Of a stretch of DNA of 64,000 nucleotides, positions 11,695-22,091 are shown one piece after another. Source of the stretch: Apium graveolens (lineage: Eukaryota > Streptophyta > Magnoliopsida > Apiales > Apiaceae); NCBI RefSeq assembly GCF_009905375.1, contig NC_133647.1:175583939-175647938 (forward strand), written 5' to 3'. The number at the start of each line of letters is the position of its first letter. The first letter of the stretch is position 1. The notes beneath the pieces were generated by a model. The model was not told the origin of the DNA. It was given only the letters and a program-made list of their open reading frames with translations, and did no database searches. A program made the position numbers and the translations under genes.

Positions 11695-11996
11695 ACAGGA
11701 ATTATAATATGGAAAAATGTAAAATAATGAAGTGAAAGTAAATATTGTAAAACTGTAAAGACTGAAATTTAAATAAAAGAAATTTGAAAAAGTTCAGTTA
11801 TATATGACATCAGCCTCATGTGTAAATGCTTGCTACAAAAAGTCTCGCTCTGCTGGTAATCACCGCGGCTACAAGTTATACTACCACTACATGTCAAACT
11901 ACTACTACAGGTTAAACTACTAGTACACACGTACACACTACTCACTAGGTTATACTATGCTGCCTCTATATACATCTGTACTCTGAAGTCACTGTC

Positions 11997-12728
11997 TCAA
12001 AACCCAGGCGAAATACGCCTAAGCTCATCCCTAAGTGCCTGGACCAAGGTCTGTGCCAAGCGGAATATCCTGTAGAAATCTGCAAAAGAAGGAGGTCCAT
12101 CATGGGTCAAATCATCAAGCTCCCAAGTGGCACTAATCAAAACCGACTGCAATCTCTGTCTCATATAATAATCCGGCTGTAGGGCCGCTAACGGTCCTCT
12201 GTCCCTCTGGTCAAACAGATGCATGATCTCTCGATACTGTGCCCGCCAATACTCCACATCATCCCTCATCACCTTGTACTCATGGTATGGTACCATATAC
12301 GGCTGAGCAACCTGACCTACTGACTCCTGTGAAGGAACCCTCGGTATGCCTGCACCCTGCTGTGGTAAACCTAACTGTAGATCCACATCATGCTCTCCCA
12401 TCCCCTCGACTGGAATCATCTGAAACTGATCCGACTCTGGGGCATGCACTGATATAGGAGGTAACAATGGTGGTGGTAACTCCTGCTCAATATCCGGTAT
12501 AAACTGATGCTCAACTGGTAAAGGAACAATCAACTCAAAGAACTCAAATGGATCAAACATCTCTATGGGGTCATGAACTATCCCCTGTACTGGTGGTACC
12601 GGCTCCTGTGGCAATGGTGGTGGAGGTGGTAGAGGAGGAAACATATACTCAGATACTGGAGGTATAACTGGTGATGTTGGCCCGGTGACTGTCCTCTTGG
12701 AAGATGCAGAATAACCAGAAGATGCCAT
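11997..12728 (-). CDS. Unrecognised 243-codon accessory ORF between PBS and gag (unit A)
   Basis: An open frame lying where elements of this group usually have only untranslated leader. The N-terminal third begins MASSGYSASSKRT and is Ser/Thr/Pro-rich with a PPLPPPPPLPQEP run. The middle has acidic and aromatic patches. The C-terminal 110 residues look globular and helical (YHEYKVMRDDVEYWRAQ, DQRDRGPLAALQPDYYMRQR, FADFYRIFRLAQTLVQALRD). No catalytic motif, signal peptide or membrane segment is visible. I chose the Met at 12728 because a pyrimidine-rich tract and CAG abut it exactly; the frame is open 11 codons further upstream. It is intact although gag-pol of the same unit has many stops. 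Function unknown. It may be spliced, in phase, to the LTR exon-like segment at 13206-13328. Confidence 0.65.
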   Translation of the reverse strand: MASSGYSASSKRTVTGPTSPVIPPVSEYMFPPLPPPPPLPQEPVPPVQGIVHDPIEMFDPFEFFELIVPLPVEHQFIPDIEQELPPPLLPPISVHAPESDQFQMIPVEGMGEHDVDLQLGLPQQGAGIPRVPSQESVGQVAQPYMVPYHEYKVMRDDVEYWRAQYREIMHLFDQRDRGPLAALQPDYYMRQRLQSVLISATWELDDLTHDGPPSFADFYRIFRLAQTLVQALRDELRRISPGF

Positions 12729-12905
12729 CTGGTAATATACCAAAGAAAAGAAAAGGGTCACTAAAAAATCCTAAGATTTATACTTCCCTATTCTAATCTG
12801 ACCTAAATCCTAACACTATTCTTCCTATTTGACTATCCTTATCCTAGGTGATCTCCCTATCTTATCTTAACCCTAATGTTCTTGTTTTCAGTGAGCAAAC
12901 CTATA

Positions 12906-12917
12906 GCTCTGATGCCA
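12906..12917 (-). other. Primer-binding site, unit A
   Basis: Minus strand TGGCATCAGAGC, one mismatch to the initiator-tRNA-Met site, four bases from the LTR end at 12922. It falls inside the inferred intron between 13206 and 12728. Confidence 0.88.
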
Positions 12918-13205
12918 AACCTGTAACGCCCTCCAAACCCGGGGTATAAGTCTGGGGGTTACTCGCTAATCACCAAACCTGTACAATCTGATTAACAATT
13001 AATAAATAAATGAAACTAAACCCCTTTAACACTAAACAAGATCTTTTTAGGTTAAAGTATGAAAACAAGAACCACTAACTACTTTTATTACCAACCAACA
13101 TTCAAAATCTCACAAACTCTTTTTATTACAAACCATTGTCTAATTCATTTTAAACTAAGTTCATCTTTTATTCAAACACACACACACTATCTATCAATAC
13201 TCCAC

Positions 13206-13328
13206 CTGCTCGGGCAACTCAAAGCTTTCTTCCTGGATTGGGATCAACACCTTGGGTATGAGAGGATCCCGAGGCTTGACCCGCTTCTTTACCACTCGAG
13301 TCCTGATGGGTTTCATATTCCTTCTTAA
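13206..13328 (-). other. Exon-like segment inside the 5' LTR (unit A)
   Basis: Acceptor-like CCTTATTGTTTTCAG ends at 13329. ATG at 13316-13314 opens 37 codons (MKPIRTRVVKKRVKP start, LPEQ end). Donor-like GAGCAG|GTGGAG lies at 13206/13205. Joining 13206 to 12728 would keep the reading frame and give a 280-residue product without the PBS. Without splicing the peptide stops three codons later. Counterparts in G and E have the same layout and phase. Confidence 0.5.
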
Positions 13329-16190
13329 CTGAAAACAATAAGGTGAATAACAACAAAAGAGGGTGGGCCAAAGATTGCTCAATAAGTCCACAAAATATAA
13401 ACAGTGTTAAAGCATGTTAAATGAATCCGTAACCCGGGTTTATCTGCAAAGATATAACCCCACGATAATAGAAAGAAGGCCATTACTGGCGAATACAAAC
13501 GAACTAAACTGGACTCAAGTTCGCAGCTATACCCTGCTGATCAGCCAGGATACAGTGCAGATATATATCTCACTATATAGATCCCGTCGGGCACCCAGGC
13601 ACTATGGCCCATCTCAAGGATCCGGTTATGTCCCAGTTCTTAGGATTAAGTAAACTTAATCCCGAAAGTAGTATTATCTAGTTCTGGAATAGCAACCGGA
13701 ACAATCGGTATGCTTTGATATATTCTAATCACCAGAATATATCAAAAATTTTGAATAACAATTGGAATATAAATAATAAATTCAAATGAAGAGAATAATT
13801 CAAGAATCAAAATGAAATATGAACAAGAGAATTAAAAGAGTACAATTGTGATAAGAATATGAAAAGAATATCACTATTCTGAAAAATAGAATAGGGGAGA
13901 AACTTGCCTTCTGCGGGACTCACTGTAATTAAATCACTTTCATCTATCACCTACCTGACCTGCCTTGCTGGCTTAGCTTCTGTTAGCAAAATAGACTGGT
14001 TAAGTCATTTTGTACTTCAATTGCATCTTGAATCGACTTTATTTCGTTCCTATTATCTACCCATACGCTTATGACTGACTTGTATATTACATATAAACAA
14101 GTAAGACTCGATTAACCACATAATACATATAAGCACATAAGCACATAATCATTTTTATAGTTAAAATAATTTTTAGAATCAAAATCGACTCGCTGATTAC
14201 TCCGCTGATTGCCATCTGCTTCATTTCCCATTTTTCCGGAATTTTTCGGACTCGTCTCGGCACGCATTTTGACTGATAATCAAGAAATTAATAAAGTCAA
14301 CTAATTTCTAAAAGAAATTAGGTCTTCATATTATTTTTAATGAAAAGAATTTATTTTTCTGAGTCAAATGGCGTTCGTTTCGCACAAATCGGACTAACGG
14401 TCTAATTAATATCAATTAAACACTGATAATTCAATTTTATTATTCAATATAAATAATTATTACAAATTTTTAAATCCAAAAATAATTATTTAAGAAAAAT
14501 CAAAGTCAAAAATAATTTTTCTATAATTTTTGGAGTTAAAATGAATATGTTATGATTTATCGAAAGTTATTTGATTAATTATCGAAGTAATTAATCACTT
14601 TTAAATGATTAATAAATAATAAATAAGTAATAAATAATTAATAAGTAATTATTTAATAATTTAAAATAATTAATCCCTAATTATTAGGATTAATCACAGT
14701 TTATTACAGATATTTACAACTTATCATTATTTATTTGATTAGATCAATTATTTACAAATAAATAATCGATACAATCAACTGATACGATAACTATCGAATA
14801 AATAAACTATTATCCGAATCAGGATTCAACTCAACGATCCACTACTCGTATTTCTACGAGTTATTTGCATTTCTCGCATAATCATCGAAATATTACGGTT
14901 ATTATTACAATTTATGCGATTAAATTAACTATTTGTATTTAATTATCCATTACGAATAATTATTACGATATTCTACGAATAATTAACTATCGACCGAATA
15001 ATAGTAATAATAATAATAATAATCAACTTATCGTTCAATTACCCGTATAATTAGGAGTTATTCGTTTTATTTCCCTAATTTTCGGAATTAAATAAAATTT
15101 ATTACAAATTATTCGATTACACTGATTAACTTTAAATAATTATTCGCTACGAATAATTATATGTAATCTAAACGAAAGTAAATATATAATCGCTACTCGT
15201 ACTCCGAATTCCTAAAATTTGAAACGTTACTCGAATAATTACGAGTCACTCACTTGAATCGATTAATTATCGAATCAATAATCGAATTAATCGATCTAAT
15301 TATATAATCTTATTTATTAATAAATAAATAAATAATAAATAATAAATAATTACATTAATAAATAATTAAATAATTAAATAAATAATTATATTTTCGAATT
15401 TCTAAATTAATAAAATAATTTAGAAATTATTTACAAAATATTTTAGATTTTTAATCTGATTTTTATTTGATTTTTATGATTTACAAAATTAAATTATGTT
15501 TTATAAAAATAAAAGTAAATAAATTTAATCACAGAAACATATTTTAGATATATGAATTGGGGAATTTTGGATCGAAACCGGATCGAACACCAGGTTGAAA
15601 CCGGGTCGAACCCGGGTCGTCCCAGAACAGCCCCACCGGCGTCGTTACCGGTGGGTTTTCCAGTGAACGAAACCGGCGATTCGAACAACGAAACAACGAT
15701 TCCTGGCTTCGATTTTTCTGCAGCTTCACTCGACAACACACCCAACACCATCCTCCTCCTCCTTCGTCGACAACGACGTCGGAAAGTTCAAGAACACCGC
15801 CGGTAACGGAGGTTTTCCGGCGACGCGAAAATCAGAACCAAACTCGACGAAACCGGTGCCAAACGACTCAGAATTCGACGATCTTTAAGCTCGTAACCAT
15901 CAAATCAACAAACAACAATCCAAAATAAAAACCCGAATTCAAAACGTGTTGAAACTCAAAAACACAATTCACTAATCCGGGAATAGAAAAATTAATTAAA
16001 AATATGTATAATCATCTACACAACCTGGGCAATCTATTCATATAACTTTCATCAACCAAAACACAACGATTTGCAATTACCCAATTTAGTTCAAGAACCC
16101 TAAAAATCGAATTGAAAATCGAAGCAACAAAACACAAAATTGATGACAGAAATAGAAAGTAGAGATCAAGAGCTTTCGATTGATTACTCA

Positions 16191-16192
16191 CA
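16191..16192 (-). promoter_or_regulatory. Predicted leader splice donor (unit A 5' LTR)
   Basis: Minus strand GCAT|GTGAGTAAT, about 135 bases downstream of the TATA box. It would pair with acceptors at 13329, 12729 or 11480. Confidence 0.45.
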
Positions 16193-16325
16193 TGCTTGAT
16201 TTGAAGATCAGAAACACGATGAAATTACTGCTTGAATCCACGAACTCAAGAACCCTAATTATGGAATTTGGGGAAAATTATAGAATATTCTAATTTTTAA
16301 TTAATTAAATTAATAATAATTAGGG

Positions 16326-16333
16326 TATTTATA
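16326..16333 (-). promoter_or_regulatory. TATA box of unit A 5' LTR
   Basis: TATAAATA on the minus strand at the same offset as in the other LTR (6301-6308). Confidence 0.6.
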
Positions 16334-16919
16334 GCTGTAAAATTAATACTCCTAAATAAAATTAAGGGGCTAATTATACATTTAATAAAAATATTTGGCC
16401 CTAATTTTCATAATTTTTGGGTATTAAAATTTAATTTATAAATATTTTATATATGCAATATATATGCCAAAATTTCCCAAAAATTGTGAATAATGCAAAA
16501 ATATAAATAAATGGTATAAATAAAACTCCTATAATTTTATAAAAATAAAAATGTGATTTTTGTGGGGTTTTTAACACCCAATGGGGCCTGAAAAAGTCAT
16601 TTTTCGCAAAACGAGAAAATTTATAAAATATCTAGATGTTCAGAATAATGCGATGGTAAAAGCCGTTTAACGAAAAATAAGGCCCATTATTTTATTTGAA
16701 ATACTGGCTTTAAAATCATGGTTTGGGTCGTAAAACGTTTGAAATGAAACCTATGAATGCGAAATAAAACATCTGAAAAATACCTTAAAAATACAGAAAT
16801 GACGCGGGATACACGTAACACGTAACAATTAGGGTTTAACAGATAATCACACATAATTGACATATTAATGCACATAATTTATTATAAATATGATATTATA
16901 CAACGTAAATTTCCCAGTC

Positions 16920-18029
16920 AGGAGATATGTGGCCTTTCTCACCACAGTTGTAGCATTTTACATTCGAGTAATCTCCTTTGTCAGACTTTCCTACTTTTCC
17001 TTCAGATTTTATGAATCCTTTCTTATCAGAACTTCCACTTTTCCAGGATAACTTCTTTCCCCTTCTAAATTTCCTGTAGGCTATCTTTGTGATACCCTTC
17101 ACCATAAGAGCACACAATTTCATCATCTCTTCATCAACATCTACTTCAGGTAGACTTTCAGTTTATGAATCATCATCATCAGTACTTGATGATTCTGAAT
17201 CAGACTTTATGATGAGAGCGTTTCCTTTGCCTTTCTTTGAGGCAACCACTTTGGGGGATTCCTCCTCAGCCTTAAGAGCAACTGTCCTTGACTTTCTCCC
17301 AAGTCTCTTGCTTCTTTGATCCATCTCAAGTTCATGAGTCTTGAGCATACCATAAATTTCATCAAGAGTAGTTTCATCAAGAGCATAGTTATCTCTTATA
17401 GTAGTTGACTTCAAATCCCAACTTTCAGGAAGAGCTAAAAGGAATTTAAGATTTGAATCTTCAAGATCATATTCCTTATCCACCAGTGACTGATCATTCA
17501 AGAGTTTGACAAATCTGTCATATAAACCAGTTAATGACTCATCAGGTTTTGAGTCAAAGTGCTCATACTCTTGAGTGAGTATAGTCCTCCTGTTCTTCTT
17601 GATTGCATCAGTTTCCTGGCATCTTGTCTCCAAGGCATCCCATATCTCCTTTGCAATCTTGCAGTGTATTACCCTGTTTGACATGACATTATCAATGGCA
17701 CTATGCAACAAATGCCTTACCTTTGCATCCTTGGCAATATATGAGATATCTTCAGCTGTATACTCACTTTTCTCCTTTGGTACGGTCTTTGATGGCTGAT
17801 CTGCAACTACAACAGTGAGCTTGGTTGGCTTATGTGGTCCTTCATTAATTCTGTCAAGGTATTCTGGATCTGTGGCTTCCAGAAACATAGCCATCTTCAC
17901 TTTCCATATGGGATACTCAGAAGGTCTCAGCATGGGAACCCTAATAGTCTTATATCGACTGTGGGTTTGAGTCTTTGGAGTTTCTTCAGTTTTGGCGGGC
18001 TTGGTTGGATTTTCTGCTTCTTCAGACAT
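16920..18029 (-). pseudogene. Ty1/copia gag (element H2)
   Basis: Starts MSEEAENPTKPAK at 18029. It contains the copia gag (UBN2-type) domain: LRPSEYPIWKVKMAMFLEAT, then HCKIAKEIWDALETRCQET, YDRFVKLLNDQSLV and ALPESWDLKSTTIRDN. Near 17162 an acidic SSSTDDDDS stretch is cut by a stop (likely CAA to TAA), and the frame continues into a CCHC knuckle CYNCGEKGHISPD at 16920. There the last cysteine is lost because the Tekay LTR begins. Gag would form the particle. The PBS and LTR lie 40 bases upstream. The remainder of the element resumes at 352 with the linker and front of the protease missing. Confidence 0.88.
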
Positions 18030-18069
18030 GATTGTTTTAGATCTTTACTGTATGTGTGTTAACATATAG

Positions 18070-18081
18070 GCTCTGATACCA
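18070..18081 (-). other. Primer-binding site of H2
   Basis: Minus strand TGGTATCAGAGC, a perfect initiator-tRNA-Met match, two bases after the LTR end ...CCTAACA. Confidence 0.92.
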
Positions 18082-18083
18082 CT

Positions 18084-18659
18084 TGTTAGGTCACACAATA
18101 CTGTAGAAGAGGGTTGAATATATTGTAGAATACAATCAAATCGATTTAGAACACAAGTAACAGAAAACAGATGTATTCGATATAATAAACTCCGTTACAA
18201 TGGAACTGTTCTCTCTCAGTTATGAACAAATATCACAAGAGCTGCTAGGTTACAATGTATGATCTTCTCGATAATGATAACACATATAGTGTAAACCTAT
18301 GTCTGTGTTTATATAGTACACAGTTACAAGATAACTTCTAATTGATATGGAATATAATTCTGTCTCCTAAAATATATCAATCAGATATCTTATATAATTC
18401 TTCTAGTCCTCTAACTCTTTCCTTGCATATCTTCTTATGTATTAGTTTTGATCTTCTATTGTTAATCAGCTTCCTTCCTTAATTGTAAGTCCTCTCGTAC
18501 TTAAGTTCTGATATGACCTTAAGTCCTGATATGACATTAAGTCCTGACTTCCAGTAAGTACTGATTCCAGTAAGAACTGATATTTCCTGTTTGTTAAGAT
18601 CTGAAAACTAAACATGAAACATATTAGACATGATATCTCAAATATATCCAACATTATCA
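18084..18659 (-). repeat. Copia LTR between aORF and gag
   Basis: Minus strand begins TGATAATGTTGG (or TGTTGGAT at 18653) and ends CCTAACA at 18084, next to the PBS. It contains a TATA box (18308-18315) and short direct repeats of the type GGACTTAAGGTCATATCAG (about 18500-18560). It is followed by gag, so it acts as a 5' LTR. The 3' end of a large accessory ORF lies 125 bases upstream, so it may also be the 3' LTR of a preceding unit. The exact outer edge is uncertain by six bases, and no polypurine tract is obvious before it. Confidence 0.8.
18308..18315 (-). promoter_or_regulatory. TATA box of the H2 LTR
   Basis: TATATAAA on the minus strand in ACTATATAAACAC, about 220 bases before the LTR 3' end. 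Confidence 0.6.
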
Positions 18660-18783
18660 CAAATTAATGCCTGGTAACAAGACTAACCCCAAGCTACAAT
18701 GAACAATAAAACTTTACATCCAAAATTAATAGAAATACAATATTTATACATAAAGAGTTTCTTGAGTTTAATAGATACAATCA

Positions 18784-21700
18784 TTAATCAAATTTATCAT
18801 CTCCTGTTTCTTCTCTAATGAGGTCCTTTAAATTTACAAATACTTCCAATTCTTCTATGATTGGTGTTCCTCTTAGAGCTTCTACAAGTTTGATTTTATC
18901 TGCTAATGAATAACCATTCAAGGAACCAACCCTAATTCTTGAGAATCTGCCAACTTTGATGTTGAAAAATTGTCTATCCTTTGTGATTCTGCTTATCCCC
19001 TTTGCCTTGAGATCTTCAGATTTTTGAATATACATGTATGTCTCCTCAATGTACTTTCTTTTCCTCTCCTCACTTTCAGCCTTATTTCTTACTCTTCTTT
19101 CTTTCCTTTCTACCAACCATTCAGCCAAAACAGATCTCCATGCCTTAGTTGCATGATCTTATCCTTCAGTAAGCTTATCACTCTTTTGATCTATGTGGGT
19201 GAAAATGTGTCCATTAAGCCTTTGCCAATAAATGTGAAGGTTCCATCCTGATAGCAGATTCTTACTTCCCTTAATAATATAACCCAAACTCTGACCATTT
19301 CTTCAGCTAATTGTTGAAAGTAGTCTTTATCTGAGATGCACCAGTTTATAGGTAGAAAATCACTTTGATTAAAGCATTTCCAGATGGCCCTCTCAATAAC
19401 TTGCACTTTCTTTGGGTTTCTCCCAACAAATTTATAATGAATTTTGGTTGGTGGCTTAATAGAAGGTAGGTTATATATTTTCTTTAGAGATGTTTGGTTT
19501 GAGGTGATTGGTATTTTCAGAAGGGTGTTAGCAGTTTGTTTGTACAAGAATTTAGGCTTTGAGGTTTGAGGTGGTTTGGTATTTGAGTTAGTTGGCTTGG
19601 AGGGTTGAGCTTGATTAATTTGGATTTTTAGGGTTTGTTGCTGTGGTTCTGATCCATATTGCCTTTTCTTCATTCTCCTTTCATCCCCTTTCTTCTTGTC
19701 ATCACCTTTCTTCTCATCTTGCTTCCTGTCATTGCTGCCAGTTGCTCTTGAAGATTGACTTGGATTTGAGCCAGAAGGTTTTTGCTCATCATGCTTCTAC
19801 TCATCATCATCCTTGTCATCTTTTAAATTGTACTGTGAGTTTGGCAACATGGTATCAGCATTCACAAGGTACCTTTCAAAGATTCTAATCATTTCTTCAT
19901 CTTTCATTTTCTTGTTCTTTTTGCGTTTCAGATCAGATTGAAGTGTCATAATCAGCCTCATGTTTCCTCTAACAGTTCTTAGGAACATTGAAGATCTTAC
20001 ATTTCTTGGTCTGAAAGCAAATGTAGGCCACCCTATTGCTTGGATATAGATAAACTTCAGGAAAAGCATCTATTTGAGCCTTTTTGAGTTCATGAAGCAA
20101 TTGGGTGTCCTCTGTGATGACTACATATACCTTGTCAATCACTACATCCAGCTCAGATGCTCTTAAGGTTCTGAGATTTGGAAGTGACACCTGGAGACAT
20201 CTGTCCACACCACATCATTGATATTTATAACAATCCTTTTCTCCAAATAATTATCATTTTTCACAACTACTACCCTAATGGAGTTGATGTTCTTGGTCAA
20301 TGCTCTTTTGTAGGTGATGTAGTTGTTTTAAAGAGACATCCTCAGGACTGCAAGAAGTTCACTGAATTCTTGATCTTGATTTGGTCCTTCTGCAGCCTTG
20401 TTGAGTCTGTCTTTTCCCACATCTTGGAATAGTTGAGCTTGTGAAGAACTTTGGCCATGCTAAGTCTGAGTTGTTGTGATAGGCTCCTTAGATTTACCAG
20501 CATCCTTGGACTGTTGAATCCTAGTTGCTATTTCCCCCTTAGGCTTGTTGACAGGAATAATTAGGGGGGTTAGTATTTCTGGCTTTACATCTTCAGGCAA
20601 TGAGGGCAATGGTATATTGAAATTCCCCATGATGGCTCTCAAAGCCACATAATTCTGCATTTGGAGATGCTTGTGAGAGTCCACCAGGGTTTTGATGTCT
20701 GTTTGTTGACTCTGCACCAAAGATGTAAGAGCATGTACTTGTGCACTAAGTGAGTCATTTGAAGTTTGGAGAGAAGGTATGTGTTGTTGAAGTTCTTAAA
20801 TTTGCATGTTAGATGAGGAGTGAGATGTGGAGGAAGTAGAGACCCCAAAAGTATCATACACAGCCTTTTTAATTTCTTCCATGAGCAAGGTTGAAGGAGT
20901 GTATCTGCTAGAGTGCATCTGATCCAGCTTCAGTCTTGTGTCATTGAAGTGAGTGATATGATTTTGAACTTGGTCATGCAGGGCTACAAAGGAGGTTCTT
21001 AGATTTTTGACACTAGATTCCACTCCACTTAAATCATACCTTGCCATTTGATCAGCAAAGATTATGAATTTATTTTTGATCTCTGTCTAGGAAGGAATGA
21101 TCTGGTCCATCTTTTCTCTGACCATCTTTATTATCTTGTCTTGATGCCCAGTTAAAGTAATTTGAAGTGCTTTTCCAAAGTTGTGAAAAGCTTTGATTTG
21201 AGTCTTGTATACTTAATTTACTGCATCATAGACTTCCTGTGGAGATAAGAATCTGACATTGCTCCCCAAGATGGTTAGATATTCTTTCCTGAACTGAGCA
21301 ATACAACATCCATTTCAATTGAAAATGCCTTGTCCAGCCAAGCATCACAATTTGCATCCTGACCAGCTTCATCAACAATCTTGGCTTGTTGAGCTTCAAC
21401 ATCTGTCTGGTAGTAACGCATAATGGCCTGGTAGTCTTGGTTTAACATGTTGGATGTGAGAAGCTGCTGTGATATTTGTGCAAGACCATCAAGTTGATCA
21501 ACCACTAGATCATCTATAGTGGAGGGTTGAGATGCAGCTTCTTATAGCCATTGGGATATGAGGTGAGGTTGAGAGGTGGAAAGTTAATTGGTTGGGTGTG
21601 AAGGAGATATGGTAACAGAACCACTTGTGACAGGAGTCACAGTTTGACTCACAGTTTGCACTGTGGTTATGACATGGTGTTGTTCTCCACTTGTGGTAAG

Positions 21701-22091
21701 AACCTCCAGTTGAATTGGAGGGGATTTGGTTGGGTTACTGTCATGTGCACTAGCCTCAAACCCTTATGCTTCTTGCAGAGCACTGTCACATAAATGTGAT
21801 GTACTTGCCTCTCCCATAGGAGGGTCATTTGCAATTGAACTCCTAGCCTCAATTGTTAGTGCAATTTCAGCTAGGGTTGTGAGGGGAGTTGTTCCTGTAA
21901 CAGGAACCTCCAATTAAATTGGAGAGGATTTATATAGCTCCCCCTCAGGAGTACTACCCTCAAACCTTATAGCCCGTGAAAGCTGATTTGCACATAAAGG
22001 TGCATCTGTAACCACCATATGGTCTTCAGTAAAAACTGATGAATCCCCCATGTTTGTGATGGTGTCATCAAGGTCTACCCTAGCTAGTAGT
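18784..22091 (-). pseudogene. C-terminal two thirds of the large Sirevirus-like accessory ORF (element H)
   Basis: A long minus-strand frame interrupted by scattered stops and a few frameshifts. From the N-side: Ser/Thr/Pro-rich linker (22091-21500), a helical stretch (DDLVVDQLDGLAQISQQLL), a coiled-coil-like block (FVALHDQVQNHITHFNDTR), a Q-rich stretch, a Lys-rich segment (19650-19800) and a basic C-terminal block (VERKERRVRNKAESEERKRK) ending at 18784-18786. It lies downstream of copia pol in the same orientation, where Sirevirus-type elements often carry an extra ORF. No enzyme motif is visible and function is unknown. It continues across element C to 31004, and the frame joins correctly when C and one GTAGT copy are removed. 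Confidence 0.7.

Larger units (their letters stand above)
2911..16919 (-). mobile_element. Ty3/gypsy Tekay-type chromovirus, unit A (with both LTRs)
   Basis: LTR 12922-16919, PBS 12906-12917, leader ORF 11997-12728, gag-pol 6933-11473, PPT 6898-6911, LTR 2911-6897. Domain order gag-PR-RT-RNaseH-IN with a C-terminal chromodomain and 4 kb LTRs fits the Tekay clade of chromoviruses. No target-site duplication: the left LTR continues into another internal region. The right LTR lacks its last six bases and joins copia gag through a 5 bp shared GACTG. The coding region has at least seven stops and several frameshifts, so the unit is dead. Confidence 0.9.
12922..16919 (-). repeat. 5' LTR of Tekay unit A (3,998 bp, six terminal bases missing)
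   Basis: Full-length alignment with 2911-6897. The left end TGTAACGCC is intact next to the PBS. The right end stops at CCAGTC; the expected GTTACA is absent and copia gag sequence starts at 16920. It carries the TATA box (16326-16333), a leader donor-like site (16191/16192), a GC-richer patch (about 15550-15890) and the exon-like segment (13206-13328). Confidence 0.92.

Noticed and set aside
15494..15751. Minus-strand ORF of 85 codons in the same patch, beginning MVLGVLSSEAAEKSKPG
   Set aside because: It is on the transcribed strand and could be an upstream ORF, but the two LTR copies differ at the C-terminal tail and no splice borders or conservation in E or G are visible.
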